DNA of 64,000 nucleotides, from NCBI RefSeq assembly GCF_040712315.1, contig NC_134016.1, positions 5,878,782 through 5,942,781 on the forward strand. Reading direction: 5' to 3'. Of this stretch, positions 25,101 through 35,978 are shown piece after piece (within the stretch, counting starts at the first letter, position 1; each line of letters starts with the position of its first letter). The stretch comes from Castanea sativa (taxonomy: Eukaryota > Streptophyta > Magnoliopsida > Fagales > Fagaceae). The translations under genes were made by a program, and so were the position numbers. The notes beneath the pieces were generated by a model. The model had not been told where the DNA came from, ran no database searches, and saw only the letters and a program-made list of their open reading frames with translations.

Positions 25101-25422
25101 TTATTCAAAACCCATCAACTTTTTCCTCTCTTTCTCAATAAGAATATACTACCAATACAAAAATAAAAATAAGCGAATCATCGATTCCACAACATCCAAA
25201 TTGTGAGCAGCAGCACAAAATACAATGAATACAGATTCTCAAATTCCATCTCCAAGTTCAAGTCTTTGTTTAATAATTACACGAAGAATTGGAAAAAAAG
25301 AAAAAAGAAACAGAGAATGAGCTTTGCTTACAGGCATCAATTTCATCGTCCATGTCATCGGAGGCAACACCACGGTTGCGTGAAAAACTCTTAGGGTTTA
25401 TGACCTTTCCCCTCTTACCCAT
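13456..25422 (-). CDS. SAS10: SAS10/UTP3 (THALLO) nucleolar protein gene, 16 exons, with a premature TAG in exon 8
   Basis: SAS10/UTP3 is a subunit of the U3 snoRNP/SSU processome acting in 18S pre-rRNA processing in the nucleolus. Exons: 25332-25422, 24434-24519, 23879-23930, 22800-22948, 22427-22579, 21592-21731, 19587-19674, 18871-19050, 17125-17299, 16936-17012, 16519-16650, 16293-16442, 14262-14530, 13845-13908, 13680-13748, 13456-13587. They join in phase to 668 codons, about the family length. Landmarks are N-terminal [11 protein letters not shown], acidic [18 protein letters not shown], the Sas10/Utp3/C1D domain (about residues 226-310; [20 protein letters not shown]), [20 protein letters not shown], and the C-terminal Sas10 domain with KNRGLTRNR and [12 protein letters not shown]. 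Codon 308 (18886-18888) is TAG where two duplicates have AAG, so the product would be truncated in that domain. The exon 11/12 boundary is the least certain. A 5'-UTR intron (25425-25563) is possible. Confidence 0.92.
14940..15440. repeat. AT-rich degraded dispersed repeat in intron 12
   Basis: The ends carry related phrases in opposite sense (AACTTAAGCTTGTTCACGAG near 14988; TTTGAGCTTGGCTTGTTAAT near 15359), as in many old hAT-like MITEs. Target duplications are not readable. Confidence 0.35.
15660..16140. repeat. Imperfect tandem duplication (~245 bp) in SAS10 intron 12
   Basis: Two adjacent copies begin near 15665 and 15910. They share CTCATGCAACAGTTGAAA, GGGGATACCCAACATGG and TGATGCTCATGTTCAAAATA. 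A related single segment sits in the chimeric gene's first intron near 10690-10760. Non-coding. Confidence 0.7.
17553..18058. repeat. Recent tandem duplication, 254-bp unit, in SAS10 intron 8
   Basis: The unit starting GACCAATTTTTAATGATAAG occurs at 17553 and again at 17807 with only a few substitutions or indels. A (GT)n run follows near 18061-18080. The inverted mosaic at 46.7-46.9 kb carries only one such unit, so the duplication postdates that copy. Confidence 0.85.
20480..20700 (-). mobile_element. Non-LTR retroelement fragment (reverse-transcriptase C-terminal region)
   Basis: Read on the minus strand in broken frames this gives [14 protein letters not shown] and LRWFGHSK. These match the conserved motif (IRNE...KMRE..LRWFGH) near the end of many plant non-LTR reverse transcriptases. 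It is short, lies within SAS10 intron 6, and has no readable ends. Confidence 0.5.
21815..22326 (+). mobile_element. 5'-truncated L1-type LINE, 3' end with RT zinc-binding domain
   Basis: The frame at 21835-22002 reads [19 protein letters not shown] and then PIASELW, the zf-RVT motif found after plant LINE reverse transcriptases. Frameshifts follow. The segment ends with AATAAAATTTACTTATCAAAAAA, a typical plant L1 tail. It is inserted in SAS10 intron 5 on the opposite strand. Confidence 0.75.
24720..25060. repeat. Dispersed repeat with internal 'TTTTAGTCC' reiterations in SAS10 intron 1
   Basis: The phrase TTTTAGTCC followed by C/T-rich or A-rich sequence recurs about every 40-50 bp. This is typical of degenerate, internally repetitive MITE-like DNA. 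No target duplication can be assigned. Confidence 0.4.
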
Positions 25423-27115
25423 TGCTACAAAGATTCAAAGAAGTAAAATTTAACAAAATAAAATTAACAAAACCCCTACATCATAAATTCCTAGTTCTAT
25501 TTATTTACATAGCTTAAAGGGGTTACTAAAAACAAGGTGATATGAATAGAAGAAAAGTATTACCTGAAGTGAAAGGTGGCGCAGAGAGAGAGAGTGAGAG
25601 AGAGAGAGAGAGAGTTTTATGGTTTGAAATAATAGAGTTCGTCATAAGCAAAGGATGAAAGGAGGTTGGTAATGTGTAGAGCGGTGGCTGTGGGTGGTGG
25701 TGGTGGTGATTTGCCGAATGAAGGAGAGATTGGGCGGCGGCAACAATGAGAAGGTGCGGCGCGCGGAGGGTGGGAAACAAATGAAAACAGAGGAGGAGAG
25801 GGGGGGAGTGGCTTAAGTTAATACAGGAAAAACTAAAAAATACAAATAAAAAAGTGTTAAAAGACCTGGCCAATTGGTCGGTTTGGCCGGGTTGGGATTC
25901 AGGTTCGACCCAAGTCAGTGGAAGCCTATCAGTGCTGCGATTAGGTCTAGGTCATATGCAATCCCTGCAATATGACAGCTGGTCCAATGACATTGTACCA
26001 AATAGTTAAAATAAGACACATCATTATCATCATTAATTCCTATAGTTTGATTATAGAATAAAATACTATTTTAGTTTTTAAATTTTATTAAAAATTTATT
26101 TTTTATCTTTAAATTAATAAAAAAATTCTTTTTTTCATCCTAAAATTTTGTAAATAGTTTTTTTTCTAATTTTAAATAGTTTTTTAAGAGATAAAAATAC
26201 AAATGAAAAAAAAAACTTCTTTCAATAGTTTAATGATAATTCTTTTTCTTTTTTAAGTTTGAAGACATTAATAAAATATTTTCCATAGTATAGGAACGAA
26301 AAAACCAACTGCTCAATAGTTTATGGAAAAAAAAATTCTTAAAATTTAAGAATGAAAAATAAACTTTTGATAAAATTTAAGACCAAAATAGTATTTTACC
26401 CTAAATTATATATTTCTCAAATTTTGGTTCTATTACTGATTGTGCAATTGGAAAAATTATTTCAAGTCACTATGGTTCCTTTTGTAAACATACATCAACT
26501 ATAGGTGTCTAATGGACATACTTTTTGTACTTTACTTTTAAATATTAAATTAATTCCCCGTTTTCACAGCAAAACAAAAAAAAAATGAAAGAAAGAATTG
26601 GATTAAGACGAGATTAATGGAAAATTGGTTCGACCAAATGGGTTGATACACCAACAAATAAATATTTTTGGAATCGGTACAAAGAAAGGATGATGGAAGA
26701 AGAGAACTTACCTGTTTGACATGGATCTTTGCTTCCAAAATCTCTTTAACATCTCTTCTTCAGTTTCTCCTTTGGTGGCCAGGAGCTTGGTAGTGAGGAA
26801 TGAGTCATGAATGTGTTCAAGGTATGAAACGGTCCATTTGGTTGGGGGATGTACAAGTGAGAAAAAAGAAAATGGAGAATGGATAAAAAAATATTTTATT
26901 TTTCCCTTATATTGTTTGGTTGAAAATGTGGAAAATTAAAGTGATGAAATACTCTTTGTTTGATTGAAAAGAAAAATGAGATGATAGAAAATGTAGATTG
27001 TATAAATTTACTCTCATGTTCTTAGAAGATACTTTTTTTTAATTAAAAAATATCTTATTCGAAAAAAATAAAAACCAAAGTCAAGGTAAAAAGAATAAAA
27101 TCAAATGCGTAACTT

Positions 27116-27174
<59 letters not shown>

Positions 27175-27545
27175 ACCTACAAATTTACGGAGGAGGACCA
27201 AGTAGATGGGTAATTCCACCATTTCTCATATATTTTGTGCCTTCTTTTGTTTTGTGGGAGGGTTTTCTTTTCAGTTTCATTTGTCAAGTGCTTGAACACT
27301 CTAAATATTTTAATGATTTTTAGTAAACTGATTAGAGGCAGATTCTCAGCTGTAACTACAAATTGCAGAGAAATTGTGTAGTTTATTACAATGATTAAAA
27401 ATGAGTTTTTTTTTTAATTATCTTTTATAGGTAGAGATATTTCTAGGAAAGAGTACTGAAAAGGACATTATAGATAAATTGTTAGTGGTTAAATGGAGTT
27501 GAGCTATATATGATTAGTCTATGGAATTTATAAATGGAACTTACC

Positions 27546-27582
<37 letters not shown>

Positions 27583-28080
27583 GGTAATTTTCAAATGGAC
27601 GAAGAAAAACACTGATTAGTGAAAATGAAATTTTTGCATGATTATCCATTGTTTTCTTTGAGACGACTGGTGAAGCCGTAGAAGTAAAGTGAAATTATAT
27701 ATATTTAAGTATTCAACCTCAAGTGACGTGCATGTGTATAGACAATAGCAATACAATGCCATGCACATCTTTTTTTTTCTTTTTTTTTTTTGTGCCATGT
27801 GAGGTAGTTGCACATGGACGAATGGTTTAGGAAGACATTTTAAGCTCGTGTTAATAGGTATTTTTAAACACTTGTCAATAAATCATGTTAATAGGTATTT
27901 TTAAACACTTGTCAATAAATCATTTTATGAAATTTTAGTATCATTTTTATAGAAAATATAATAAAAAAGTCAATTATTTTTTTCTTTCTCATATAAAATT
28001 TATAAAATTACAACTATTTACTAAAAAAAATGCCCTAAGTTTACAAAATCCTAAGAATGGTGGGTTGTTTCATCTATACT
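25423..28080. other. SAS10 promoter side and gene-poor intergenic DNA with microsatellites
   Basis: Upstream of SAS10 there is a possible 5'-UTR intron (donor CAG|GTAATA at 25564 on the minus strand, acceptor TTTGTAG just before the ATG). A GA/CT microsatellite lies at about 25583-25613. A MITE-like inverted repeat (AAAATACTATTTTAG versus AAATAGTATTTTACCC) spans about 26055-26405. A long (AT)n lies at 27117-27172 and (AAT)n at 27549-27582. No gene is supported. Confidence 0.6.
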
Positions 28081-28084
28081 ATTT

Positions 28085-28385
28085 ACTAGCCTCTAAGCAC
28101 GCACTCACGCGCATGCTCAGAAGCTCTTCAATTTTTTTGGTAAAGGTTAATTTAGAGCATTTATTATAATTTGAGAGTACTACATTTTTCAATCACAAAA
28201 AAAACCTAGGGGTGTGATGAAAAATTATTTCACCTGCTAACGCATAATATTCATCACACCCTTAAGTTTTTTTGTGATTTGAAAATGTAATACTCCCAAA
28301 TTATAATAAATGCTTTAAATTAACCTTTACCCAAAAAATAGAAGAGCCTCTTAGCACTCGCGTGAGCGCGTGCTCAAAGGCTAGT
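28085..28385. mobile_element. Palindromic MITE, ~300 bp (family also at 38504-39545)
   Basis: The left end ACTAGCCTCTAAGCACGC and the reverse complement of the right end (ACTAGCCTTTGAGCACGC) match. The two halves remain complementary almost to the centre (CACACCCTTAAG versus CCTAGGGGTGTG), so the element folds into one long hairpin. Flanking duplication is unclear. Another copy is interrupted by a solo LTR at 38.6 kb, and a partial copy lies at about 38256-38400. Confidence 0.72.
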
Positions 28386-28673
28386 TTTAAATATATTGTA
28401 ACAACAATATTGAACTTTAAAATCATATGTGATGGAGACAAAATTTTCCTATCAATTAAAAAAAGTCTAGCTAAAAGAAATGGTGAGAATATCATTGGAA
28501 GGAATTTGATAGAGAAACATGGTTGTTGTCATTTGCAGATTGCTGATCTTTATACTCCTTCATCCAAAGACATTGATCAAATGAAGCTAAGATAAAATTG
28601 TAAATAGTCCAGAAAATTAGATATCAAATTTTAACACTAATTTTGATTAGATAATTACATTTATATAAAGAGT

Positions 28674-28950
28674 CCGTTTGGATAGAACTTATTTTGCTGA
28701 AACTGAAAACTGAAAACTGAAAACTGAAAACACTGTAGCAAAATAATTTTTAAATGGGTGAATAGTACCGTGGGACCCATTTTTAATGAAAAAGTTGCTG
28801 AAAAGTAAAATTTGTGAGACCCATGAACAGTGCATTTGTGCACTGTTCATAGCTGAAAAGTCAAACCTTGCGGCTGGGTTAAAAAAAAAATTAAAAAAAA
28901 AGGAAACAAAACGCGGACATGGACGTGTAGACTTGGATCCAAACGCCCTC
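28674..28950. mobile_element. MITE-like element with GTTTGGAT terminal inverted repeats
   Basis: The ends are GAGTCCGTTTGGAT and, reverse-complemented, GAGGGCGTTTGGAT. The interior contains a fourfold ACTGAAA repeat and the near-palindrome AACAGTGCATTTGTGCACTGTT. No clear target duplication. It abuts the CACTA element at 28966. Confidence 0.6.
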
Positions 28951-28965
28951 AAAATGCGGACCAAT

Positions 28966-30338
28966 CACTACAAAAAACGGGGTCTATAGCCGCGTTTCAA
29001 AAACGCGGCTATAGACCCCGAAAACGCAGCTTTGGACTTGAAGCCGCGTTTTCTATGGCCGCGTTTACAACCGCGGCCTAAGCGGCGCAGCAATAGACCC
29101 TGCGGGTCTGTAGCCGCGTTTTTAAAAACGCGGCTACAGACCATACCTGAAGCCGCGTTTTTGAACCATGGCTATAGGCTTCAGCTCTATAGCCACATTT
29201 TTAAAAACGCGGCTATAGGTTTCAAAATCAAACACAACATACACACAATACAAACACACCCCAAAAATTCAAAATCAAACACAACATACTAACAATACAG
29301 CCACAACTTGCTCCAAAATATAAGAACACAAACCCATAAATCTCATTTCCTTCAACAAAGCCAACCCAAATCTAACACTAAATCCATTCAAGGAACACAA
29401 GTACAAGCTCAGAAACACAAAAAAATAAGCTCAGGAATACAAACCCATTTAAACATAAGCACAATATCAGAGACACAATAGCACAAATTTAAAATTTTCA
29501 GCATTTTCAACATTTTCTTACTAACTAAACATAAAATAAAAAATAAAAAAAAACTAGATTTATAGAAAAATTAGTGTCTGAGATGAAGAAAAAAAAAACA
29601 AAAAAAAGTTGTGCTGGAGTGAAGAAGAAAAAAAGATGCAGGAACTCCAAAGAAACAAAGAAAAAAAAAAAAGAGTTACGTTGGAAAAAAGAAAAAGAAA
29701 AAAAAAAAGAGTTACGTTGGAAAAATGAAGGAAGAAAGAAAAAGGGAAAAAAAAAAGAAAAAAAAAAAGAAGAACCTGAAGAGTTAGTGAAGAAGGAAGA
29801 AAAAAAAAAAAAAAAGAGAAGAGGAAAGAGAGAAGAACCTGAAGCTGAGTGAAGAATGAAGAAAGAAAAAAAAAAAAAAAAAAAGAAAGGAACTTATAGC
29901 TGAAAGTGGGGTAGGTGAGGATGCAGGTGGGAAAGAGAGGGGCACGTGGGATTTTTTTTTTTTTTTTTTTTTTTTGTGAGCCGCGTTTTTTAAAACACAG
30001 CCCGGGGGGGGCCTATCCCCGTTTTTACAAAAACCGCGGATTTCGCCCCCCACTGGCTGCATGCTCAGGTCTTCCTTTTTAGAAATTTATTCGGATTAGG
30101 GGACCTATAGCCGCGTTTTTAAAAACGCGGCTATAGGTCCCCCTCTGGCTGCGTTTTCAAACGCGGCTCCAGGCCCCACTTTTAAAAAAAATTTATTCCA
30201 CTGAAGCTGCGTTTGAAAACGCAGCCAGAGGGGACCTATAGCCGCGTTTTCCAAAAACGCGGCTATAGATCAGCTATAGCCGCGTTTTTTTATAAACGCG
30301 GCTAAAAAACGCGGCTATAGCGCGCGTTTTTTGTAGTG
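28966..30338. mobile_element. Non-autonomous CACTA (En/Spm) element, 1,373 bp, TSD AAT
   Basis: It begins CACTACAAAAAACGG and ends GTTTTTTGTAGTG, the canonical CACTA terminal inverted repeats, flanked by AAT at 28963-28965 and 30339-30341 (3-bp duplication as expected). Both subterminal regions are packed with short palindromes of the form TAGCCGCGTTT...AAACGCGGCTA, the usual transposase-binding architecture, arranged here as perfect hairpins. The centre is A-rich/poly-purine (29570-29900) with no transposase. Confidence 0.9.
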
Positions 30339-30341
30339 AAT

Positions 30342-31153
30342 GGTAAGAAAATCACCTCAAAAACTCAATTGTTGTAGATTCCAATGAGATGTTGTGCACT
30401 TATATTCTACAAAATTTAACTTGAAAAAATCAATCTAAGAAGCTTAGTTCATGACAGGAAAAGTTTCTCAAATCATGCTTTGTATTTAATAACTTCCAAA
30501 ACAAATTGATCAATACTGGACTGAAACCATGAAGACTTTTAATTTTTTCTTTAATATGGATGCATGTTGAATGATAATTATATAAAAAAAATTTCAGTTG
30601 AATTTGTTACGGATGTATTTTATAATGCCAAAGCCAAAGATTTATGTGTGCATTATTTGCTTGGTAATATTGAGCATCTTATGTGGTACAGGGTGCTATA
30701 TCATAGACAAATGTAAAATCTTTTCAAATGACAGCATTTTTCCAAGATTTCATCAATCACCACACAACACCATGAATGGCCTAAAAAACAACTTTAACCA
30801 AACATAAGTTCACAGTACACGCATAAAGAACAACTTAAATCAAAGGAAAAAAGTTTTACAAAAGTAATAATTTATAATACAAAAAACATCAAAAGTATTA
30901 AAAAAGTAAGAACAACCTCAACCAAACATCTAAGGAGAAAAGCTACCAAATATATAACGGTACACAAATTTTTTTTTGCTAAGTAATGGAACACGATTCA
31001 GTGGCGAGACCTGCACCTTCAAACCTCTCAGTAGGACTCACTGACCGGCATTTCAAGATTTCTTTGAGTGTTCATGTTGCAGTGACGGTGGTGGACGCAG
31101 TGGGCAATCTCTTTGAGTGTTGAGTAAATACCTTTTGAATCTTGTTTTGAGTG
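30342..31153. other. Intergenic, no gene seen
   Basis: AT-rich, with only short unsupported frames (for example 30598-30807, 69 codons, no homology that I recognise). Confidence 0.5.
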
Positions 31154-31161
31154 GCTGTCAC

Positions 31162-31878
31162 TAGGGCTGTCCAACCCACCCGGCCACCCGCCCAAACCAC
31201 CCCTACCCGACCCGTTTCCACCCGATCCGACTGCTCCGGTGGTTGGACGCGGGTCCCGTTCTCCAAAATCCGACGCCGGCGGGTCGGTTTCAAGTCTTCT
31301 CCTTCAAAACCCGCGAAACCCGACCCGCCCGAAGAGCATGAACGATCCGCGAATTCTCCAGCTTTCCGATGAGATCTCAGCCTCATTTCGCAGATTTCGT
31401 CAACCAAAACAATCAAATCCGACCATATTTGGTGAGATTCGGCAAGATTCGAGGAGATCCAAACTTAGTTCGGCTAGATCTCGACCAAGGTTCATGAAAT
31501 CCGACGAGATTTGAGAAGATCCAAGTTGATTTTCGGCAAGATTCGAGCAGATCCAAGCTGATTTCGGTGAGATCTTGACCATATTTGGTGAGATCCGGTG
31601 AGATTCGAGGCGATCCAAGCTTATTTCGGCGATTTTCGGTGCAAATGAACTGAGTTTTTGCAAATTCCGGCGAGTATTTTGAAGATTCCGGCAACGTTTG
31701 CAGAATCCGGCGATCCTCTGAACCGACCGAACCAACCGAAAACTACCCGAACCCGAAACCGACTCGACTGATTGACACTGGCGGTCGGTTTCGGGTCCCT
31801 CCGTCGTCCAACCGACGCCGGCGGGTCGGGTCCGGGCTGGGTCAAAAACCGACCCAGCCCGACCCGTGGACAGCCCTA
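31162..31878. mobile_element. GC-rich hAT-type non-autonomous element, 717 bp, 8-bp TSD
   Basis: The terminal inverted repeats are TAGGGCTGTCCA and TGGACAGCCCTA. Flanks are GCTGTCAC (31154-31161) and GTTGTCAC (31879-31886), an 8-bp duplication with one mismatch. The interior is rich in CCCGACCCG-type phrases near the ends and holds a degenerate run of GAGATTCGA...GATCCAAGC repeats in the middle (31430-31650). The long frames it contains in all phases reflect base composition and not genes. Confidence 0.87.
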
Positions 31879-31886
31879 GTTGTCAC

Positions 31887-32673
31887 TTTTTACCAAAATA
31901 CAAAAATGGTGGTTGTTCTTGGTATATATAAAATTATAAAAAAGGAAAAAAAAAAAAAAGGACTTGAGGATAGGGATGAGGATTGGATAGTTGTAGGGCC
32001 TATTTTTGAGGGTGAGTGAGGAGAACGATCGTGAACATAAATAATTAACTGGGAACAGATTTTCTTTTTTTCATAAAAATAATTAAAAATAACGTGAGAT
32101 CAGAGTAAGAAACTACAAATTAAAAAAAAAAAAGATTTTTTTTTTAATGTTAAGACGGTTAAGCCTTGATAAAGGTAAAAAAAAATGAATTTTTTTTTTG
32201 CAAAAGTGAGTTTAGTGATGAAAGGAAATGGGTAGTTGGAGCATTTCAAATACTTGAATAGAAAGTGGTCCTATTTTGTAAGTAATGTTTTTGCAAGAGT
32301 TAAAAGGCATAGTTTTACCAAATTATCATTTAATTTTGTCTATACTTAAACCTAGGGATGTGTGAGTATTTTGGAAAAAAAAAAATCTAGTCTAAATAGG
32401 AAAAACTCCTTAAATAATAGTATAGAAAATCCATCAACAATGGTTACCTATTTTTTTGCAACTTCAAGCAAAAAAATAAAAAGAAACCATCAACGTTGGT
32501 TTCCTTTTTTTTTTTTGCAACTTCAAGCAAAAAAAAAAAAAAAACCATCAATGTTGGTTTAATTTTTTTTGTCTGCAACTTCAAGCCAAAAAAAAAAAAA
32601 AGATAAGGTAAGATAATGATATAATAAAAGAAAAGATAAATTAAAAATATATATAAGAAAAGATAAGATAATG
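31887..32673. repeat. Intergenic with ~65-bp tandem repeat (32420-32600)
   Basis: Three consecutive units share CCATCAA(C/T)(A/G)(A/T)TGGTT and GCAACTTCAAGC followed by poly-A. No coding evidence. Confidence 0.6.
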
Positions 32674-32678
32674 GTATG

Positions 32679-33636
32679 TGATGATGCGAAGAAAATCAGT
32701 AGGCTGGATGCTTCGGACTTGAAAGGACCACTTGCTCTCTCGATGGCCTGAAAAAGAAAGAAAAGAAATCAAAGGTGACCAGGGTCGCCGGCCAAGAACC
32801 CTTCGATGACAAAGTTAGTTTTCTCTCTATATTTTTGGAGTTCCAACTTTTTGGGAGAAGTAAAAACGTACCTTTTGTCTGGTCTAAATGAGTGTTTATA
32901 TAGTGTCCTAAGAGCAGTTATTAGACTTGTAACTTTTCCTGGATTTGAGGAGATGCGAGGGTTCAGGAATAACTTCCACAACTGTTTAGAAGTTACATTT
33001 TTCTCATATAACGGTCACTAGAAGTTATGCGTGTGATAATGAGTTGTTGTACATACTCAAGAATTTCCTAAGTGTCCAGGACTCATCCAGGGGTCCTCTT
33101 GTCGAGCGTACCTTTCTTCCAAGGAAGGTCGTTCATCTACGGACGAGGTTTACCAGGACGAGGGTTACTAGGACGAGGTTCTTACCACCTTCGCTTTCTT
33201 GGTCTTGTCCTGAATGACCATGGTCCTTATAGACGAAGTTTACCAGGACGAGGTTCTTACCACCTTCGCTTTCCTGGTCTTGTCCTGGATGACCATGGTC
33301 CTCATGGATGAGGTTTACCAAGATGAGGTTCTTACCACATTCGCTTTCCTGGTCTTGTCCTGGATGACCATGGTCCTTATGGACGAGGTTTACCAGGACG
33401 AGGTTCTTACCACCTTCGCTTTCCTGGTCTTCTCCTGGACGACCATGGTCCTCATGGATGAGGGTTACCAGGACGAGGTTCTTACCACCTTCGTTTTCCT
33501 CGTCTTGTCTTGGATGACCATGGTCCTCATGGATGAGGTTTACCAGGACGAGGTTCTTACCACCTTCGCTTTCCTGGTCTTGTCTTGGACGACCTCCATG
33601 GACGATATTGGAGTTGCATTTTATCATACCCCATCA
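32679..33636. mobile_element. Solo LTR, 958 bp, TSD GTATG, carrying a 75-bp minisatellite
   Basis: It starts TGATGATGCGAAG, ends ATACCCCATCA, and is flanked by GTATG at 32674-32678 and 33637-33641. It shares its first bases and a CCGGCCAA(G/A)AACCCTTCGA block with the Tat-type LTR at 53743, so it belongs to a related gypsy family. From about 33130 to 33600 it holds six to seven 75-bp tandem units (TTTACCAGGACGAGGTTCTT and so on). Because 75 is a multiple of three, both strands show long repetitive open frames. Confidence 0.9.
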
Positions 33637-33641
33637 GTATG

Positions 33642-34200
33642 AAAATGATAATGATAATGTTAACAAAGTGGAGTCCTTTTAGTATCTAAATCATGATAAA
33701 ATAATATATTTTTGTTGGAGATAAAACAACCCTTTTTTTTACAAATTAAACCATAATCCGAGACTTTCAAAAAAAAAAAAAAACGTTACTTACCTGCGGG
33801 AAACAATCTTCAACCTTGAGCGTTATGATGGCAAGGCATTAAGCTTGGTGGCAAAAAATAAAACATGTACATATAATAGAACTTGTTCGATGTGGCAAAA
33901 AAAAAAGAAATCAAACTTAAAAAATGAACATGAGGGAAACAAACTTCATGCATACAGAAATAAAACCTGTTCCATATGGCCCAAAATCAATTCATGCAGT
34001 CATCATTAAAGACATAAAAGTGAGATCAGAGAGAGAGAGGGTTGAGATTTGATCTAAGAAAAAGCTTACTTCAAATTCATGCTGTTGTTGTTGTCGTTTG
34101 TATTAAAATCTAAAGCAAAGAGGTGGGTGAAAGGAGTTTGAAAACACAAAATTGAGATAATTGCATAACTGAAGAAGAAGCAATTTGAGTTTAAAAACCA
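33642..34200. other. Intergenic, no gene seen
   Basis: AT-rich, with poly-A runs and a short GA tract near 34031. No supported feature. Confidence 0.45.
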
Positions 34201-34209
34201 ACATAAGTG

Positions 34210-34630
34210 TATTGGAAGTGTGCTCCTATTTTGTAGATAGTGTTTTATGTGGAAGTTAAATAACTATTTTTACCAAGTTTTGCCCCTACTTAAACATAGG
34301 ATGTAGGGATATTTTAGACAAAAAAAATCATTTACCAAACTATCTTTTAGTTTTGTCTCTACTTAAATCTAGGGGTGTAGGGTATATTGGAACAAAAAAA
34401 AAATCCACTCCAAACAGGTGCAACCGCTTAATCTATACTACTATTTAAGCGGTTGCACCTGTTTGAAGTTGATTTTTTTTTTTTTTTTTCAAAATACCCC
34501 TACACCTCTAGGTTTAAGTAGAAACAAAACTAAAAGATAGTTTGGTAAAAATACATGTCTAACTTGCACTAAAATATTGCCTACAAAATAGGAATACTCA
34601 TTCATTAACCCACTTCTTCAAATTAACTAT
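34210..34630. repeat. Large imperfect palindrome centred near 34436
   Basis: The core is two perfect 21-bp arms (CAAACAGGTGCAACCGCTTA followed by A, and its complement) around a 13-bp loop TCTATACTACTAT. Homology between the arms continues outward about 190 bp on each side, including the phrase AAAATACCCCTACACC and its complement. Confidence 0.8.
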
Positions 34631-35724
34631 ACGTTTATTGTTTTTTTTTTAAAATTAAAAACTAAGTTAAACACCCCACGTTTATCCAAAAACAAATCTA
34701 AATAAAATAAAAAAATTATCTACCACGTTCCTATTTTGAACAAAAAAAAAATCCTACGTTTTATATAATTAAAAAAAAAACTACCCGGCCACCTTTTTTT
34801 TTTTTTTTTTTTTTCAAATTTAGAGTTTAAAAACAATACAAGTTTTAGATGACTTCACATTTAAAAACTCAAGTAAAATATGCTAAAATTTCGGATAAAA
34901 CTATCACTCTCCCACAATCACTCCCACAGTTATTTTTCCTTGATCTAAATGCAAGTTACATGGAGTTATATTTCTGCCATAATGATAACCACTCATGAGA
35001 AGACTTATCCAAATTAATTCATGGCCATGTCAAAGGTTACTTCCGCACCAGGTTAGGATTTGCTTAATCTATACTATTATTTAAGTAGCTGCACCTGTTT
35101 GGACAGGATTTTTTTTTTTGTTCCAAAATACCCCTACACCCCTAGGTTTAAATAGAGACAAAACTAAATGATAGTTTGGTAAAAATACATGTCTAACTTG
35201 CACTAAAATATTGCCTACAAAATAGGAACACTCTTTCACTAACCCACTTCTTCAAATTAACTATACGTTTATTGTTTTTTTTTTTTAAATAAAAAAACTA
35301 AGTTAAACACCCCACGTTTATCCAAAAACAAATCTAAATATATTAAAAAAAAATTTATCTACCGCATTCCTATTTTGAACAAAAAAAAAATCCTACATTT
35401 TATATAATAAATAAAAAAAAACTACCCGGCCACCTTCTTTCTTCTTCTTCTTCTTTTTTTTTTTTTTTTTTTCAAATTTAGAGTTTAAAAACAATACAAG
35501 TTTAGATGACTTCACATTTAAAAACTCAAGTAAAATATGCTAAAATTTCGGATGAAACTACCACTCTCCCACAATCACTCCCACAGTTATTTTTCCTTGA
35601 TCTAAATGCAAGTTACATGGAGTTATATTTCTGCCATAATGATAGCCACTCATGAAAAGATTTATCCAAATTAATTCATGGCCATGTCAAAGGTTACTTT
35701 TGCACCAGGTTAGGATTTGCTTAA
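34432..35724. repeat. Tandem duplication, 636-bp unit, each starting with a Helitron-like TC terminus
   Basis: Unit 1 (34432-35067) and unit 2 (35068-35724) are nearly identical. Each starts TCTATACTA(C/T)TATTTAAG and ends CACCAGGTTAGGATTTGCTT plus AA. TCTATACTACTAT is the classic 5' terminus of many plant Helitrons, but no CTRR 3' hairpin is seen at the end, so classification is tentative. Confidence 0.72.
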
Positions 35725-35978
35725 TTTGTGATTTATACATGTGGGTTTGTCACTTTGTCTTTAGTACAGTTCGATCAATAACATCTTCTAGAGATTTTTT
35801 TGGTATTTACTTTACTGGGTAAACAATTATGGGAATTACTTTTATTTTTTTTCTCTTTCTTTTGTTTTTTTTTTTCATTGCAATGACTAGGTTATGAGTA
35901 AGATTGCTTTACAACGCCATTAAAGTCCAATACCCTTTAAACAGGGAGTGTCCTTTTATGGTCGTGGTATTTAGTTTA

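Noticed and set aside
25526..25873. 115-aa frame in the SAS10 upstream region
   Set aside because: It spans the GA/CT microsatellite and the likely 5' UTR; no homology recognised.
29574..30062. Long Lys/Glu-rich (plus) and Phe/Leu-rich (minus) open frames
   Set aside because: They are produced by the A/G-rich filler inside the CACTA element; low complexity, no conserved motif.
31072..31845. Several Pro/Arg/Ser-rich frames on both strands
   Set aside because: They fall in the GC-rich hAT element and overlap each other in all phases; composition artefact.
33133..33642. 164-aa and 142-aa repetitive frames on opposite strands
   Set aside because: Both come from the 75-bp minisatellite in the solo LTR; a period divisible by three keeps frames open by chance.
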